The notes under the pieces: model-generated
What the model saw: only the letters and a program-made list of their open reading frames with translations
The model's database searches: none
Told to the model about the DNA's origin: nothing
Translations under genes and position numbers: made by a program
Assembly: GCA_052246295.1 (NCBI GenBank)
Contig: JBQQCO010000006.1
Direction: 5' to 3' (one strand)
DNA: 64,000 nucleotides
DNA from: Piscibacillus sp052246295
Lineage (GTDB): Bacteria; Bacillota; Bacilli; Bacillales; Alkalibacillaceae
Shown: positions 34,444 through 42,832 of the stretch, one piece after another
How positions within the stretch are numbered: the first letter of the stretch is position 1
Layout: each line of letters opens with the position of its first letter

Positions 34444-34470
34444 AGTGCCTAGCAATCGTTGCCAGGCACT
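34444..34470 (-). terminator. Terminator after the esterase gene
   Basis: AGTGCCTAGCAA / TTGCCAGGCACT (34444-34455, 34459-34470), then a T run on the minus strand, right after the stop at 34475. Confidence 0.9.
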
Positions 34471-34474
34471 ATCC

Positions 34475-35422
34475 TTATTGTTCAACAACTTGATCATTGA
34501 CTTCAGTTAAAAATTGATTAATTTTCTTAACCGTTTGCCTTATACGATCCTCAAAGAAAACGACATTCGTAAAATACCCATGAACCATACCTAATTCGAG
34601 CTTGGCATCCATTCTAACTCCCGCTTCTTTTAGCCTTCTAGCATAAGCCAATCCTTCATCACGAAGAACATCATTCTCAGCTACAATAACTATCGAGGAT
34701 GGTAACCCACTTAAGTCTTCACACGTAAGTGGTGCAATATAAGGATTATAATAATCATCCTCGTCACGAACATAATGTTTTCCAAACCATTGCATAAAAC
34801 CTCGGTCAAGCCCATAACCTTCTGCAAACTCTTCATATGAGGATGTGTCATAACTTAAGTTTGTAACTGGATAGACTAAGACTTGCGCTTTAACAGGTGG
34901 GCCTTCGCGATCCTTAGCCAGCATTGATACAGCAGTTGCTAAGTTCCCTCCAGCACTATCCCCGCCTACTGTAATATTCGTGACATCTCCATCAATCTCA
35001 ATTGGGTTAGCATATACCCATTCAAGTACTTTATAACAATCTTCTAACGGAGTTGGATAACGGTACTCAGGTGCTAAACGGTAATCTACTGAAACAACAA
35101 TGCGTTTTGTCTCATTTGTAAGAATCCGACATGTTGCATCAACTAATTCTAAGTCACCTAATACCCAGCCACCACCATGGTAATAAATAAATACAGGAAA
35201 AGGGCCTTGACCTTCTGGTTTATAAATTCTTACCGGAATCTCATATTCATCTTTTGCGGAAATTGTTCTGTTTTCTATTTCACTTACTTCTTCAAAGCCT
35301 TGCCCTACAACTGGCATTTGTTTAAAAAGAGATCTGACCTCGCTTGGCTCCATTGTTGATAGATCAGGCATATCTTGAAACATTTCTAAATAAACTTTGG
35401 CTTGTTCATTTAGGTTAGCCAT
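34475..35422 (-). CDS. Alpha/beta hydrolase, HSL-type esterase
   Basis: A 315-residue carboxylesterase of the hormone-sensitive-lipase family. The oxyanion motif is YYHGGGWVLGD, the nucleophile elbow GGDSAGGNLA, the acid VIVAENDVLRDEG and the His in GMVHGYF. There is no signal peptide, so it acts inside the cell on short acyl esters. The ATG at 35422 follows AAAGGATGG. Upstream lies an array of 20-bp direct repeats. Confidence 0.92.
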   Translation of the reverse strand: MANLNEQAKVYLEMFQDMPDLSTMEPSEVRSLFKQMPVVGQGFEEVSEIENRTISAKDEYEIPVRIYKPEGQGPFPVFIYYHGGGWVLGDLELVDATCRILTNETKRIVVSVDYRLAPEYRYPTPLEDCYKVLEWVYANPIEIDGDVTNITVGGDSAGGNLATAVSMLAKDREGPPVKAQVLVYPVTNLSYDTSSYEEFAEGYGLDRGFMQWFGKHYVRDEDDYYNPYIAPLTCEDLSGLPSSIVIVAENDVLRDEGLAYARRLKEAGVRMDAKLELGMVHGYFTNVVFFEDRIRQTVKKINQFLTEVNDQVVEQ

Positions 35423-35530
35423 AGACACCATCCTTTTACCAATTTTGTTTTATTATATTGGTATCTCACTTTGTTTAGAAGTTAAATTCTAGACTTATTG
35501 CCTATTGTTCAGATTGTGGCTGATTTATTT

Positions 35531-35650
35531 ATGGGGAATTTTTTTAATTTATGGGGAAAAATTTAAATATATGGGGAAAAATTTTGTTTTATGGGGAAAA
35601 AATTAATTTTATAGGGAATTTTTCTGATTTATGGGGAAATCCATAAAAAA
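35531..35650. repeat. Six direct repeats with an exact 20-bp period
   Basis: The core ATGGGGAAWWWTTT begins at 35531, 35551, 35571, 35591, 35611 (as ATAGGGAA) and 35631, so the period is exactly 20 bases. The G4 core is conserved and the AT part varies. It lies between the terminator of the MBL gene and the promoter region of the esterase gene. Two helical turns per unit would put all cores on one face of DNA. No spacers, so it is not CRISPR. Confidence 0.85.
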
Positions 35651-35681
35651 GTTATGACCAGCCATCAAAATGACTGGTCAT
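35646..35681 (-). terminator. Terminator after the MBL-rhodanese gene
   Basis: ATGACCAG / CTGGTCAT (35654-35661, 35673-35680), followed on the minus strand by AACTTTTTTATGG, next to the stop at 35690. Confidence 0.85.
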
Positions 35682-35689
35682 ACTTTATA

Positions 35690-36814
35690 CTACCTTATCG
35701 CGCATCTGTTTGGACCGATTTCCATTTCACGTTGCTCTTCATCTTCTGGATTCTTTTGACCCATATTAGTCTGGCGGATATCGTTGTACGAGTTTGGTTG
35801 TGGTGGTAAATTATCTGTTACCGCAGTACGAAATTCTTCTTCGCTTTCGATATTTAAACCATGATTTTCTTTATACAGCTTACCTAACGTTTCAGACACA
35901 CTACCATCATCATTCATTTCTTTAATACTCATATAGTGAGCTGGTAGGACTATTAAATCCTCAGATAACTTTTTATACCGTTCATATAACGTCTCTCTTA
36001 AGTCACCAACCCAATCTTCAGCTTTGCCGGCTAAGTCAGGACGCCCAATTGAATCGATAAATAAAATATCACCTGTTAATAGGTACTGATTATCTATGAT
36101 AAAAGACGTACTTCCAATTGTGTGACCTGGAGAGTAGAAGGCTTTAATGGTCGTATCACCAACTTTAACTTCATCTCCATCTTCTATCGGCTGATACTCA
36201 AATTGGACGTCAGTTGCATCTTTCGGTGGCAAATAATAAGTTGCTCCATGCTCATTTGCTAAGTCTCTACCACCTGAAATATGGTCGGCATGTAAATGGG
36301 TGTCTAAAACAGATTTGATAGATAAACTATGTTCCTTTAGAAAATCATCATACTGATTGATCATACGATTAGTATCAATAACCGCTGCTTCACCATTCGA
36401 TGCAATCAAATAAGATATGCAGCCTTTACCAATACGCAGAAATTGATAAATCGTTCCACCCGACACTTTACCAATTTTTATCGGTTCAAGGTGCTCACTA
36501 TATGACGTCATTCCACCCTCAATAGAATAAACATTGTCATATCCGGATTCAGCAATTTGTTCTGCTACCATTCGGGATGAGTTTCCTTTAGCACAAATCA
36601 CGTATATTGCTTGGTTTTTGGGGAGCTTATCTTTAATCGATTCAACATTATCATCTAAATCAGAAAATGGTTTATTATAAACTTCAACATTCTCACCTTC
36701 TACTTTCCAATCATCAAAATCTCCAGTCTTCCGTACATCCAGTATAAATAGTTGATCACCATTTAATATCTTTCGTGTCAATGTTTTTACTGATATATGT
36801 TGAACTTTTGACAT
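35690..36814 (-). CDS. Rhodanese-metallo-beta-lactamase fusion (persulfide/sulfur handling)
   Basis: A 374-residue protein. Residues about 1-112 form a rhodanese domain with the active loop VICAKGNSSRM (Cys about 74). The rest is an MBL-fold domain with THLHADHISGG, GHTIGSTSF, TGDILFIDSIGRPDL and LPAHYMS, the metal set of persulfide dioxygenase/glyoxalase II-like enzymes. In the better known fusions the rhodanese usually follows the MBL part; here it precedes it. It probably oxidises or transfers persulfide sulfur. A single-domain rhodanese gene lies 14 bases upstream in the same operon, which supports a sulfide-detoxifying unit. The C-terminus is acidic and short. Confidence 0.88.
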   Translation of the reverse strand: MSKVQHISVKTLTRKILNGDQLFILDVRKTGDFDDWKVEGENVEVYNKPFSDLDDNVESIKDKLPKNQAIYVICAKGNSSRMVAEQIAESGYDNVYSIEGGMTSYSEHLEPIKIGKVSGGTIYQFLRIGKGCISYLIASNGEAAVIDTNRMINQYDDFLKEHSLSIKSVLDTHLHADHISGGRDLANEHGATYYLPPKDATDVQFEYQPIEDGDEVKVGDTTIKAFYSPGHTIGSTSFIIDNQYLLTGDILFIDSIGRPDLAGKAEDWVGDLRETLYERYKKLSEDLIVLPAHYMSIKEMNDDGSVSETLGKLYKENHGLNIESEEEFRTAVTDNLPPQPNSYNDIRQTNMGQKNPEDEEQREMEIGPNRCAIR

Positions 36815-36828
36815 TCTATCACCACCTT

Positions 36829-37134
36829 CTAGCGTTCAACTTTCCCTTCCCACTCAAGCATACCCCCAGGCATATTCTTCACCTTATACCCTTTGCTTTC
36901 TAAGAAATCCGTCGCCTTTCCACTTCTACCTCCAGAGCGACAAACCATGATATGTTCTTTGTTTTCGTCTATTTCATCTAAACGATCTGGTATTTCGCCT
37001 AAAGGAATATGTTTTGCTCCTGGGATTTTGCCTTGTGCAACTTCATCGTCTTCCCTCACATCAATAATGCTTAGCTCTTCATTATTTTCTAACTTTTCTT
37101 TGACTTCTAGAGGTTTTATCTCTTGATGTGACAT
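36829..37134 (-). CDS. Single-domain rhodanese
   Basis: A 101-residue sulfurtransferase domain. The catalytic loop is MVCRSGGRSGKATDFL, with Cys about 65, and the C-terminal NMPGGMLEWEG is typical. It should carry a persulfide and hand it to or take it from the downstream MBL-fusion protein. The ATG follows AAAGGAG. Confidence 0.92.
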   Translation of the reverse strand: MSHQEIKPLEVKEKLENNEELSIIDVREDDEVAQGKIPGAKHIPLGEIPDRLDEIDENKEHIMVCRSGGRSGKATDFLESKGYKVKNMPGGMLEWEGKVER

Positions 37135-37232
37135 AGCCCAAGCTCCTTTATATATTAATCACCTTTAATATGTCACAGTTGCGTTTGTTTATACGATGTT
37201 AGGTATCATTGTCAAAAAAATTTTACAGAGTT

Positions 37233-37303
37233 TGAAAGCGTTTTATTCATCTAATTGTGTAATCGTTTCCTTTGTGAATAAGACATCAAATAAAGCGATT
37301 ACA
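37233..37303. promoter_or_regulatory. Cre-like site and 11-bp inverted repeat in the divergent region
   Basis: TGAAAGCGTTTTAT (37233-37246) resembles a catabolite-responsive element. TGTAATCGTTT (37258-37268) and AAAGCGATTACA (37292-37303) form a spaced inverted repeat with one bulged base. Both are between the rhodanese operon and the permease gene and upstream of the latter's promoter. Regulator unknown. Confidence 0.4.
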
Positions 37304-37353
37304 AACATCTTTTATGATTATTTTGACTTGAATAAATAGTCAGAAATTAGGTA

Positions 37354-37382
37354 TTTACATTGCTCTAACCCGGTGCTATAGT
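37354..37382 (+). promoter_or_regulatory. Sigma-A promoter of the permease-amidohydrolase operon
   Basis: TTTACA (37354-37359), 17-nt spacer, TATAGT (37377-37382), 32 bp before the permease start. Confidence 0.68.
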
Positions 37383-37413
37383 TTTTATTAAATATTCTTG
37401 GGAGGGATTAGGA

Positions 37414-38589
37414 ATGACAGAATTACTAAACAATCCATTAATTGCAACGGTACTCATTTTTGCCTTAATTGCGTTTGGTGAATGGGTATCGATTGTAACA
37501 AAAGCAAGAGTTCCAATGTTATTAACAGCAATGGTGTGCTTCCTAATCCTGTCATGGACCGGTATCTTTCCGGAAGACATCATGGATCGCTCACAGTTTG
37601 CTGTATTAGGTTCAATATTAATTGGTCCTGCCATCGTTCATATGGGAACATTAATTCCGTTATCCATTCTTAAGAGTCAATACAAAGCCGTAATTATTGC
37701 ACTAAGCGGGATTACTATTTCCGGAATATTGGTCTTATCTATTATTACTTTCGTATTTAGTTATGAAACAGCAATTGCAGGGATTGGCCCTATTAGTGGT
37801 GGGGTTGTAGCATTATTAATCACGCAAGAAAAATTAACCGAAATTGGTTTATCTACAATCGTTGTCATTCCTGCACTCATCGTAGCTTTCCAAGGTGTTC
37901 TAGGAATGCCACTTGCACTAAATTTCATGCGACGATATGCCAAGAAAATTATAAATGGGATTGATAATGGGACGTTTACGCCGATGAAAAGTGCTTCAAT
38001 AGCTGAATCAATCGCTGGGCATAAAAAACAAGGCCCACTTAAATCAAGTACAACGATTAAATTATTCTTAGTTTTTGTTGTCGGTGCAGTTGGTGTTGTG
38101 CTCGGTGAACTAACTGGTATTCATTACAGCTTATGGTGTCTAGGTCTTGGAATTCTATCTGTAAAAGTCGGGTTACTTGAAAATGAATCTCTAAATCGAG
38201 CTAATTCTTTTACCTTAACAATGATTGGAATTATATTCGTCGTTATTGGAACGATGGCTGGTGTGACACCTCATCAAGTGTTAGATCACCTACCAGCTAT
38301 TTTATCTATCTTGCTACTGGGAACATTAGGTATCGCATTGGGCGGTTATATCGGATCCAAATTAGTTAAATGGGACCCATACAAAGGGATGCCAGTTGCC
38401 TTAACAGCTTTATTTGGCTTTCCAGGAGATTACATCCTTTGTGAAGAAGTAAGTAGAAGTACAGCTCGTAATGAGAAAGAAGAGAAAATGATTTTTGATG
38501 AGTTATTAACCCCTATGTTAATTGGCGGATTCACAACAGTTACAGTTGCATCTGTTGTCATTACGGGTATTTTAATCCAAACACTATAG
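37414..38589 (+). CDS. Multi-helix membrane protein, probable substrate permease
   Basis: A 391-residue protein with about ten hydrophobic helices and a cytoplasmic loop near residues 175-210 (NFMRRYAKKIINGIDNG). Helical hairpins with small residues such as AGIGPISGGVVALL and the near repeat FGFPGDYIL in the second half resemble ion-coupled transporters with two inverted halves. I do not recognise the family securely. It is 15 bp from an amidohydrolase gene; such pairs usually import and hydrolyse one compound, so a role as uptake system for the amidohydrolase substrate is likely but inferred. The ATG follows GGGAGGG. Confidence 0.75.
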   Translation: MTELLNNPLIATVLIFALIAFGEWVSIVTKARVPMLLTAMVCFLILSWTGIFPEDIMDRSQFAVLGSILIGPAIVHMGTLIPLSILKSQYKAVIIALSGITISGILVLSIITFVFSYETAIAGIGPISGGVVALLITQEKLTEIGLSTIVVIPALIVAFQGVLGMPLALNFMRRYAKKIINGIDNGTFTPMKSASIAESIAGHKKQGPLKSSTTIKLFLVFVVGAVGVVLGELTGIHYSLWCLGLGILSVKVGLLENESLNRANSFTLTMIGIIFVVIGTMAGVTPHQVLDHLPAILSILLLGTLGIALGGYIGSKLVKWDPYKGMPVALTALFGFPGDYILCEEVSRSTARNEKEEKMIFDELLTPMLIGGFTTVTVASVVITGILIQTL

Positions 38590-38604
38590 AGGAGGTTTTA
38601 AATT

Positions 38605-39870
38605 ATGACGAGAACATTAATTAAAAACGGTTTGCTGATTGATGGAAATGGTGGTGAACCTCATTCAGGGCAAGTTGTAGTTGTTGAAGGTAAAAAGATT
38701 AAGTATGTTGGGCCAGAATCAAGTTACACCTCTGCAGGAGATGAGAATGTTGTCGATGCTCAAGGTGGCACCATCCTACCTGGGCTCATTGATACCCATG
38801 TTCATATGATGTTGGAATACTCTCCATTAGCAGAACGCCTAACAAAGCCTTTTTCTTACATGTATTTTGAAGCACAAAAGTATCTCGAAAACACATTAAA
38901 CGCCGGTATTACAACGGTGAGAGACGCCCTAGGTACTGACCTTGGTGTAAAAAAAGCTGTAGAAGACGGGTTAATAAAAGGGCCCAGAATGCAGCTAAGT
39001 ATCAATGCTTTAACAATCACTGGTGGTCATGGTGATGGTACACAACTTAATGGGGACGTTTTAGATATTCTACCTTCTGGACATCGCGGTATGCCTGATG
39101 GTCGTTGTGATGGAGTTGCAGAAGTGAGAAAGAAAACACGCGAAATGTTGCGTGCCGGGGCAGAAGTTATTAAAGTACACGCAACTGGTGGGGTACTAAG
39201 TCCAACTGATCACCCTGAGTTCACTCAATTCTCTTTAGATGAATTAAAGGCAATTGTTGAGGAAGGGAAATTCAGAAAAGGTGTTAAAGTGATGGCACAC
39301 GCACAAGGCGCTGAAGGAATTAAGAACGCTGTGCGTGCAGGTATTCACTCGATTGAACATGGAATCTTCATTGATGATGAAGCTATTGAGTTAATGCTTG
39401 AAAATGGCACATATCTCGTTCCAACACTATTAGCTCCTGTATCCGTCTTAGAAACTGCTGATGAAAAAGGCATGCCGCAATCAGCCGTCGATAAATCTAA
39501 AGAAGTAATTGAACAACACCGTGCTAGTTTTACAAAGGCATATAACGCTGGAGTAAAAATCGCAATGGGAACCGATGCAGGTGTAATGAAGCATGGAACA
39601 AATCTAAGAGAACTTGGTTTAATGGTTGATGCTGGCATGACACCAATGGATGCCATTGTCGCCACAACTAAAACCGCTTCTGAATGTCTTGGCTGGGAAG
39701 ATCGCATCGGAACAGTTGAAGAAGGAAAATTAGCTGATCTTATTATTGTAAATGGAAATCCACTTGATGATATTTATTCTTTAGCAGACAACAATCTAAT
39801 TCAATATGTCTTAAAAGATGGTCAAGTTGAAAAAGATCTTTTACCGACAAAGCAAGAAATTAACTCATAA
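38605..39870 (+). CDS. Amidohydrolase family protein (imidazolonepropionase/prolidase-like)
   Basis: A 421-residue metal-dependent hydrolase with a composite N- and C-terminal beta domain and TIM barrel. Metal and catalytic motifs: DTHVHMMLEYS, KVHATGGVLSP, VMAHAQGAEG, SIEHGIFID and the Asp in MGTDAGVMKHG. It matches the Xaa-Pro dipeptidase-like/imidazolonepropionase-related branch whose members cleave cyclic amides, dipeptides or lactones. The substrate is unknown. It ends the two-gene operon with a strong terminator. Confidence 0.9.
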   Translation: MTRTLIKNGLLIDGNGGEPHSGQVVVVEGKKIKYVGPESSYTSAGDENVVDAQGGTILPGLIDTHVHMMLEYSPLAERLTKPFSYMYFEAQKYLENTLNAGITTVRDALGTDLGVKKAVEDGLIKGPRMQLSINALTITGGHGDGTQLNGDVLDILPSGHRGMPDGRCDGVAEVRKKTREMLRAGAEVIKVHATGGVLSPTDHPEFTQFSLDELKAIVEEGKFRKGVKVMAHAQGAEGIKNAVRAGIHSIEHGIFIDDEAIELMLENGTYLVPTLLAPVSVLETADEKGMPQSAVDKSKEVIEQHRASFTKAYNAGVKIAMGTDAGVMKHGTNLRELGLMVDAGMTPMDAIVATTKTASECLGWEDRIGTVEEGKLADLIIVNGNPLDDIYSLADNNLIQYVLKDGQVEKDLLPTKQEINS

Positions 39871-39886
39871 TTAAATGTAATCTTTA

Positions 39887-39927
39887 AAAGGAATGCCCTT
39901 AAGGCTAAGAGGGCATTCCTTTTTTAT
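39887..39927 (+). terminator. Terminator after the amidohydrolase operon
   Basis: AAAGGAATGCCCT / AGGGCATTCCTTT (39887-39899, 39910-39922) followed by TTTTATTTTT. It lies between convergent genes and its T run overlaps the end of the coiled-coil gene. Confidence 0.92.
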
Positions 39928-40700
39928 TTTTCTGACTGAGATTCTAGCTCGATAATTTCATCAGAAATTTCTGCTAGCCGTTCTTCTAAAGCTAAGATGA
40001 GCTGTGTTTTACTAGAATCATTCTTTTGATTATAAATCATTTGTTGACTAATCCCTTTAAGTTGATTAATTAAATGGCTAATTAGAAACTGATGAAATAC
40101 TCTTTCTAATTGACCATATGCGTTTTGAGTCGATTTTGTTTGTTGTCGGTAATGATGAGCTTCATTCGATAGTGCTTGGGACTTTAATTCAAGTTGTTCA
40201 ATTTTTTTATTTTGAAAGAATTGTGTTCTTACTAATTCCTCAATGTGTTGGTTCTGAGAAGTATGTTTGTTTTCCAGTTTTTCAATGTTTTGATTTTTTT
40301 CTATAAGAATAACTTCATTTTGTTGTTGTTCAGAATTTAATTTGAACAATCGACCTTGTAAATCTTGATGGTTTTCTTTTAGCTCTTGATAGTCTTCTTT
40401 TAATTGCTGATATTCTTGGTCAATTTTTTCCCAGGCGTCTTGATACATTTTTACTTTCAAATTCGCGACATCCATTTGACGTTTATATTTTTCAAGTTTT
40501 TTTTCTAAATCATATAAATGTCTCTCAAGTTCTTCCTTATCTATTTCTAACAAGTGATTATCTTCCTTGAGCTGCTCGATGTATTGATAATTGTAAGTTC
40601 TTTTAAACTGATCAATCCGTTCTTGTTCTTTCTTTAATTCTGACTGAACATGTATAAGTTTTTGCTGCAACTGAACGGGATCTTTAGTATATCTAGCCAA
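39924..40700 (-). CDS. Long coiled-coil protein of unknown function
   Basis: A 258-residue protein that is almost entirely alpha-helical coiled coil, rich in Gln, Glu, Lys and Leu (for example LYDLEKKLEKYKRQMDVANL, repeated YQQLKEDYQELKENHQDLQG). No membrane segment or signal peptide. The start is a TTG at 40700, 6 nt after GGGGAGG. It is the most distal of three minus-strand genes next to a JAMM protease gene and other small coiled-coil genes; a structural role in the spore surface or a scaffold is possible but unproven. No family recognised. Confidence 0.7.
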   Translation of the reverse strand: MARYTKDPVQLQQKLIHVQSELKKEQERIDQFKRTYNYQYIEQLKEDNHLLEIDKEELERHLYDLEKKLEKYKRQMDVANLKVKMYQDAWEKIDQEYQQLKEDYQELKENHQDLQGRLFKLNSEQQQNEVILIEKNQNIEKLENKHTSQNQHIEELVRTQFFQNKKIEQLELKSQALSNEAHHYRQQTKSTQNAYGQLERVFHQFLISHLINQLKGISQQMIYNQKNDSSKTQLILALEERLAEISDEIIELESQSEK

Positions 40701-40772
40701 TGAGGTCCTCCCCTTCACACAATAGGTTAGTTATGTATATGCCCTATGAAAAGGAGGAGTTCTTATTACTAA

Positions 40773-41054
40773 TCAGGAAAACTGTTTAATTAGTTGGTCT
40801 AATTCTTTACTAACTTCTTCTGCTTGATCACATAATGATTCGAGCTCGGTTTTATATTCTTCTATACCATTATGATTAATTTTTCCTTGCTGATCTAGCC
40901 CCAATAATATATACATTAACAATAAGTGAATGCTTTCACCTTCAAGATAGATAAAACTGTGATCTGCCTCATCGGAATCCTTTAATTTCTCAACTTGTTC
41001 ATTTAAAGTTTGGTGAAGGAGTTTTTTTATTATCAAGTCTCGTTCATGACCCAT
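40773..41054 (-). CDS. Small helical protein of unknown function
   Basis: A 93-residue acidic helical protein, MGHERDLIIKKLLHQTLNEQ through a hydrophobic helix LYLEGES-LLLMYILLGLDQQG and a C-terminal coiled coil LESLCDQAEEVSKELDQL. The ATG at 41054 follows GGGAGGG. It lies 17 bp past the next gene of the same strand, so they are one operon. No family recognised. Confidence 0.65.
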   Translation of the reverse strand: MGHERDLIIKKLLHQTLNEQVEKLKDSDEADHSFIYLEGESIHLLLMYILLGLDQQGKINHNGIEEYKTELESLCDQAEEVSKELDQLIKQFS

Positions 41055-41071
41055 ACTTATCCCTCCCAATA

Positions 41072-41596
41072 TTAATTTCCACTAACACTAATCGAGTTTA
41101 GAGCTGGCAGGCCATCTGGCATATCATCTGTATATACATAAGCTAGTATAGCCCCTTTATATGGTTCAGCCGATTGCCATTTAATTTGGAAGTTCGAAAA
41201 AGTCACCTTATCACCAGGTGCAAGTTTATTCTGATTGACTGGTCTTAACCAGTAAGTTGTTGATGGCCCCTCTTCTGTAAAACGCTCCCATGCCCCAACT
41301 TGAACTTTTTGCTTTTGTTTAGTACTTACAATTTTACCTGTTAGTTGAAACACACCACTCTCAGGTAGTTGCAAACAAAGATATGGATTTTTTAGCTCTT
41401 TTGTTCCGAGATTATGAATGATGAAATGACCAATGATTAAGTTATTTGAACCTTGATGGGAGTAATTAATGGAGTAAGCGAAGTAACTAATTATTGAAGG
41501 ATTGCTATTAGCTTTAAGTAAACTTTTTAGTTGATCCTTTTGGTGTTCAATTGATTTCAAATGGTTACTAAGTCGCTCTATCGTTGGATGACTCAT
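41072..41596 (-). CDS. Protein of unknown function with C-terminal beta domain
   Basis: A 174-residue protein. An N-terminal coiled coil (IERLSNHLKSIEHQKDQLKS) precedes a beta-rich part with YFAYSINYSHQGSNNLIIGH, LKNPYLCLQLPESG, and TYWLRPVNQNKLAPGDKVTF, which looks like an immunoglobulin-like sandwich. It has no signal peptide. The ATG follows GGAAGGAG. It is divergent from the coiled-coil gene at 41766 and co-directional with two more unknown genes. No known family was recognised. Confidence 0.68.
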   Translation of the reverse strand: MSHPTIERLSNHLKSIEHQKDQLKSLLKANSNPSIISYFAYSINYSHQGSNNLIIGHFIIHNLGTKELKNPYLCLQLPESGVFQLTGKIVSTKQKQKVQVGAWERFTEEGPSTTYWLRPVNQNKLAPGDKVTFSNFQIKWQSAEPYKGAILAYVYTDDMPDGLPALNSISVSGN

Positions 41597-41765
41597 GATA
41601 TGACTCCTTCCGTCATAAATTGTTTAAAGAATTACTTAATATTTATGCAGTAGGTCATGTTTTATGAAAAGGGGCTATTAATCTATGACATCTATACATT
41701 TATCTATTATGCCATCACCAATCTATCAGTTCTTAAATAATATAATAATGTTAAGAGGTGAGTCT

Positions 41766-42212
41766 ATGAGTTATGAAAAAGAATTGGAACGGTTGAAAGC
41801 AAAGTTAAATGAATCTTACGAAATTTTAAGTTTATTAAAAGAACAAAATACATGTACTCAAACTGACCAAATGAAATTTGGACAAAAAGAAATTTTTATA
41901 GAAGGAGCTGTAAATAAATTGAGTGAAGAACAAAACTTAAATGTTGAAAACACAGATCTTGTAGAAAACCTTCAACAAGAACTAAAAGACCTTAAAACTA
42001 TTTTCCTAGCTATGCAACAAGATTTAAGTGATATAAAACAATTACTAATACAACAGAACGAGAATAAAAGTAACGAATCGAGCAATTCTCAACCTAAAAC
42101 GAACACACACCAACCTTCTAGACAACGAACACCAAGTTATAATCAATTACAACAATTTGCAAAGTCAGTAAAACGGAGTCAACCTACTAAAAAAAAAAAA
42201 AACAGCAAATAA
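41766..42212 (+). CDS. Coiled-coil protein ending in an A14 tract
   Basis: The frame from ATG 41766 (site AAGAGGTGAG) encodes 148 residues: helical MSYEKELERLKAKLNESYEI, a second coiled coil LQQELKDLKTIFLAMQQDLS and a basic Ser/Gln/Thr-rich tail. It ends right after a run of 14 A with KKKKNSK. If one A is removed, the frame continues 206 bases further to TAA 42406-42408, 6 bp before the next gene. Frameshift, phase variation or transcriptional slippage are all possible. The longer reading is probably the ancestral protein. Function unknown. Confidence 0.75.
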   Translation: MSYEKELERLKAKLNESYEILSLLKEQNTCTQTDQMKFGQKEIFIEGAVNKLSEEQNLNVENTDLVENLQQELKDLKTIFLAMQQDLSDIKQLLIQQNENKSNESSNSQPKTNTHQPSRQRTPSYNQLQQFAKSVKRSQPTKKKKNSK

Positions 42213-42408
42213 AATTAAATTAAGGGCAAAACCCGTCAGAACACCTATTCCTAAAACAACCCGAGCTAAAAAAGTTATCCAAACAAACCAACCCACTTCT
42301 AGTATTAAAGAGAACTATAATACTAATAAAAAAGCAAAGCACAAAAACGATAAACCTTCTTTTATAGATCAGATGATGAACTCACCTTTCTTTCGGAAAA
42401 GGGAATAA
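42189..42408 (+). other. A14 homopolymer and out-of-frame C-terminal extension
   Basis: The run of 14 A is at 42189-42202. The frame starting at 42202 reads TANKIKLRAKPVRTPIPKTT and ends PSFIDQMMNSPFFRKRE before TAA at 42406. It is strongly basic, like the tail before the run, has no internal stop and fills a gap that would otherwise hold no gene, which supports it as the real C-terminus of the upstream protein. Confidence 0.7.
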
Positions 42409-42414
42409 CTAGCT

Positions 42415-42816
42415 ATGAACACTTTATTTATTAAAAAAGATGTGATAGATGAGGTTATTTTACACGCTTACAATGCAAAACCATTTGAAGGTTGTGGTCT
42501 ACTTGTGGGAAATAGTAATCACATACACACTTTCCTACCATTAGTTAATGAATCAAATAATCATTACCAATATAAAGTCTCTTACGAACAGTTAAATAGA
42601 TTGTTACAACAAATCAACTTTACCAATCAAGAGTTGATTGCCATTTACCATTCTCACCCATTGCAACGTGCTGTTCCATCATCTCTTGATTTATTAAACC
42701 ATCCTGATGATTCTATTAAGATGATTATTGTATCACTTAAACAAGGTCATCCAGTTGTCAAATGCTATTCCATTAATAATCGAGACTATTTAGAATGTAA
42801 ATTAATAGTTGTCTAA
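42415..42816 (+). CDS. JAMM/MPN-domain metalloprotease
   Basis: A 133-residue protein with a full JAMM zinc site: Glu25 (FEGCGLLVG), His79 and His81 in YHSHPLQRAVPSSLD, Ser89 and Asp92. It should be an active zinc isopeptidase or peptidase of the Mov34/PAD-1 family. Bacterial relatives trim sulfur-carrier or ubiquitin-like proteins, yet no such carrier, E1-like or sulfur-transfer gene is adjacent. Instead it lies among coiled-coil and small basic proteins, which suggests processing of a spore or surface protein; this is inference. It starts 6 bp after the out-of-frame extension of the preceding gene. Confidence 0.88.
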   Translation: MNTLFIKKDVIDEVILHAYNAKPFEGCGLLVGNSNHIHTFLPLVNESNNHYQYKVSYEQLNRLLQQINFTNQELIAIYHSHPLQRAVPSSLDLLNHPDDSIKMIIVSLKQGHPVVKCYSINNRDYLECKLIVV

Positions 42817-42832
42817 AGAGGGAGTGATTGAG

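Noticed and set aside
35531..35650. Regular repeats suggestive of a CRISPR array
   Set aside because: The period is 20 bases in total with no spacers of their own, and no cas gene is in the window.
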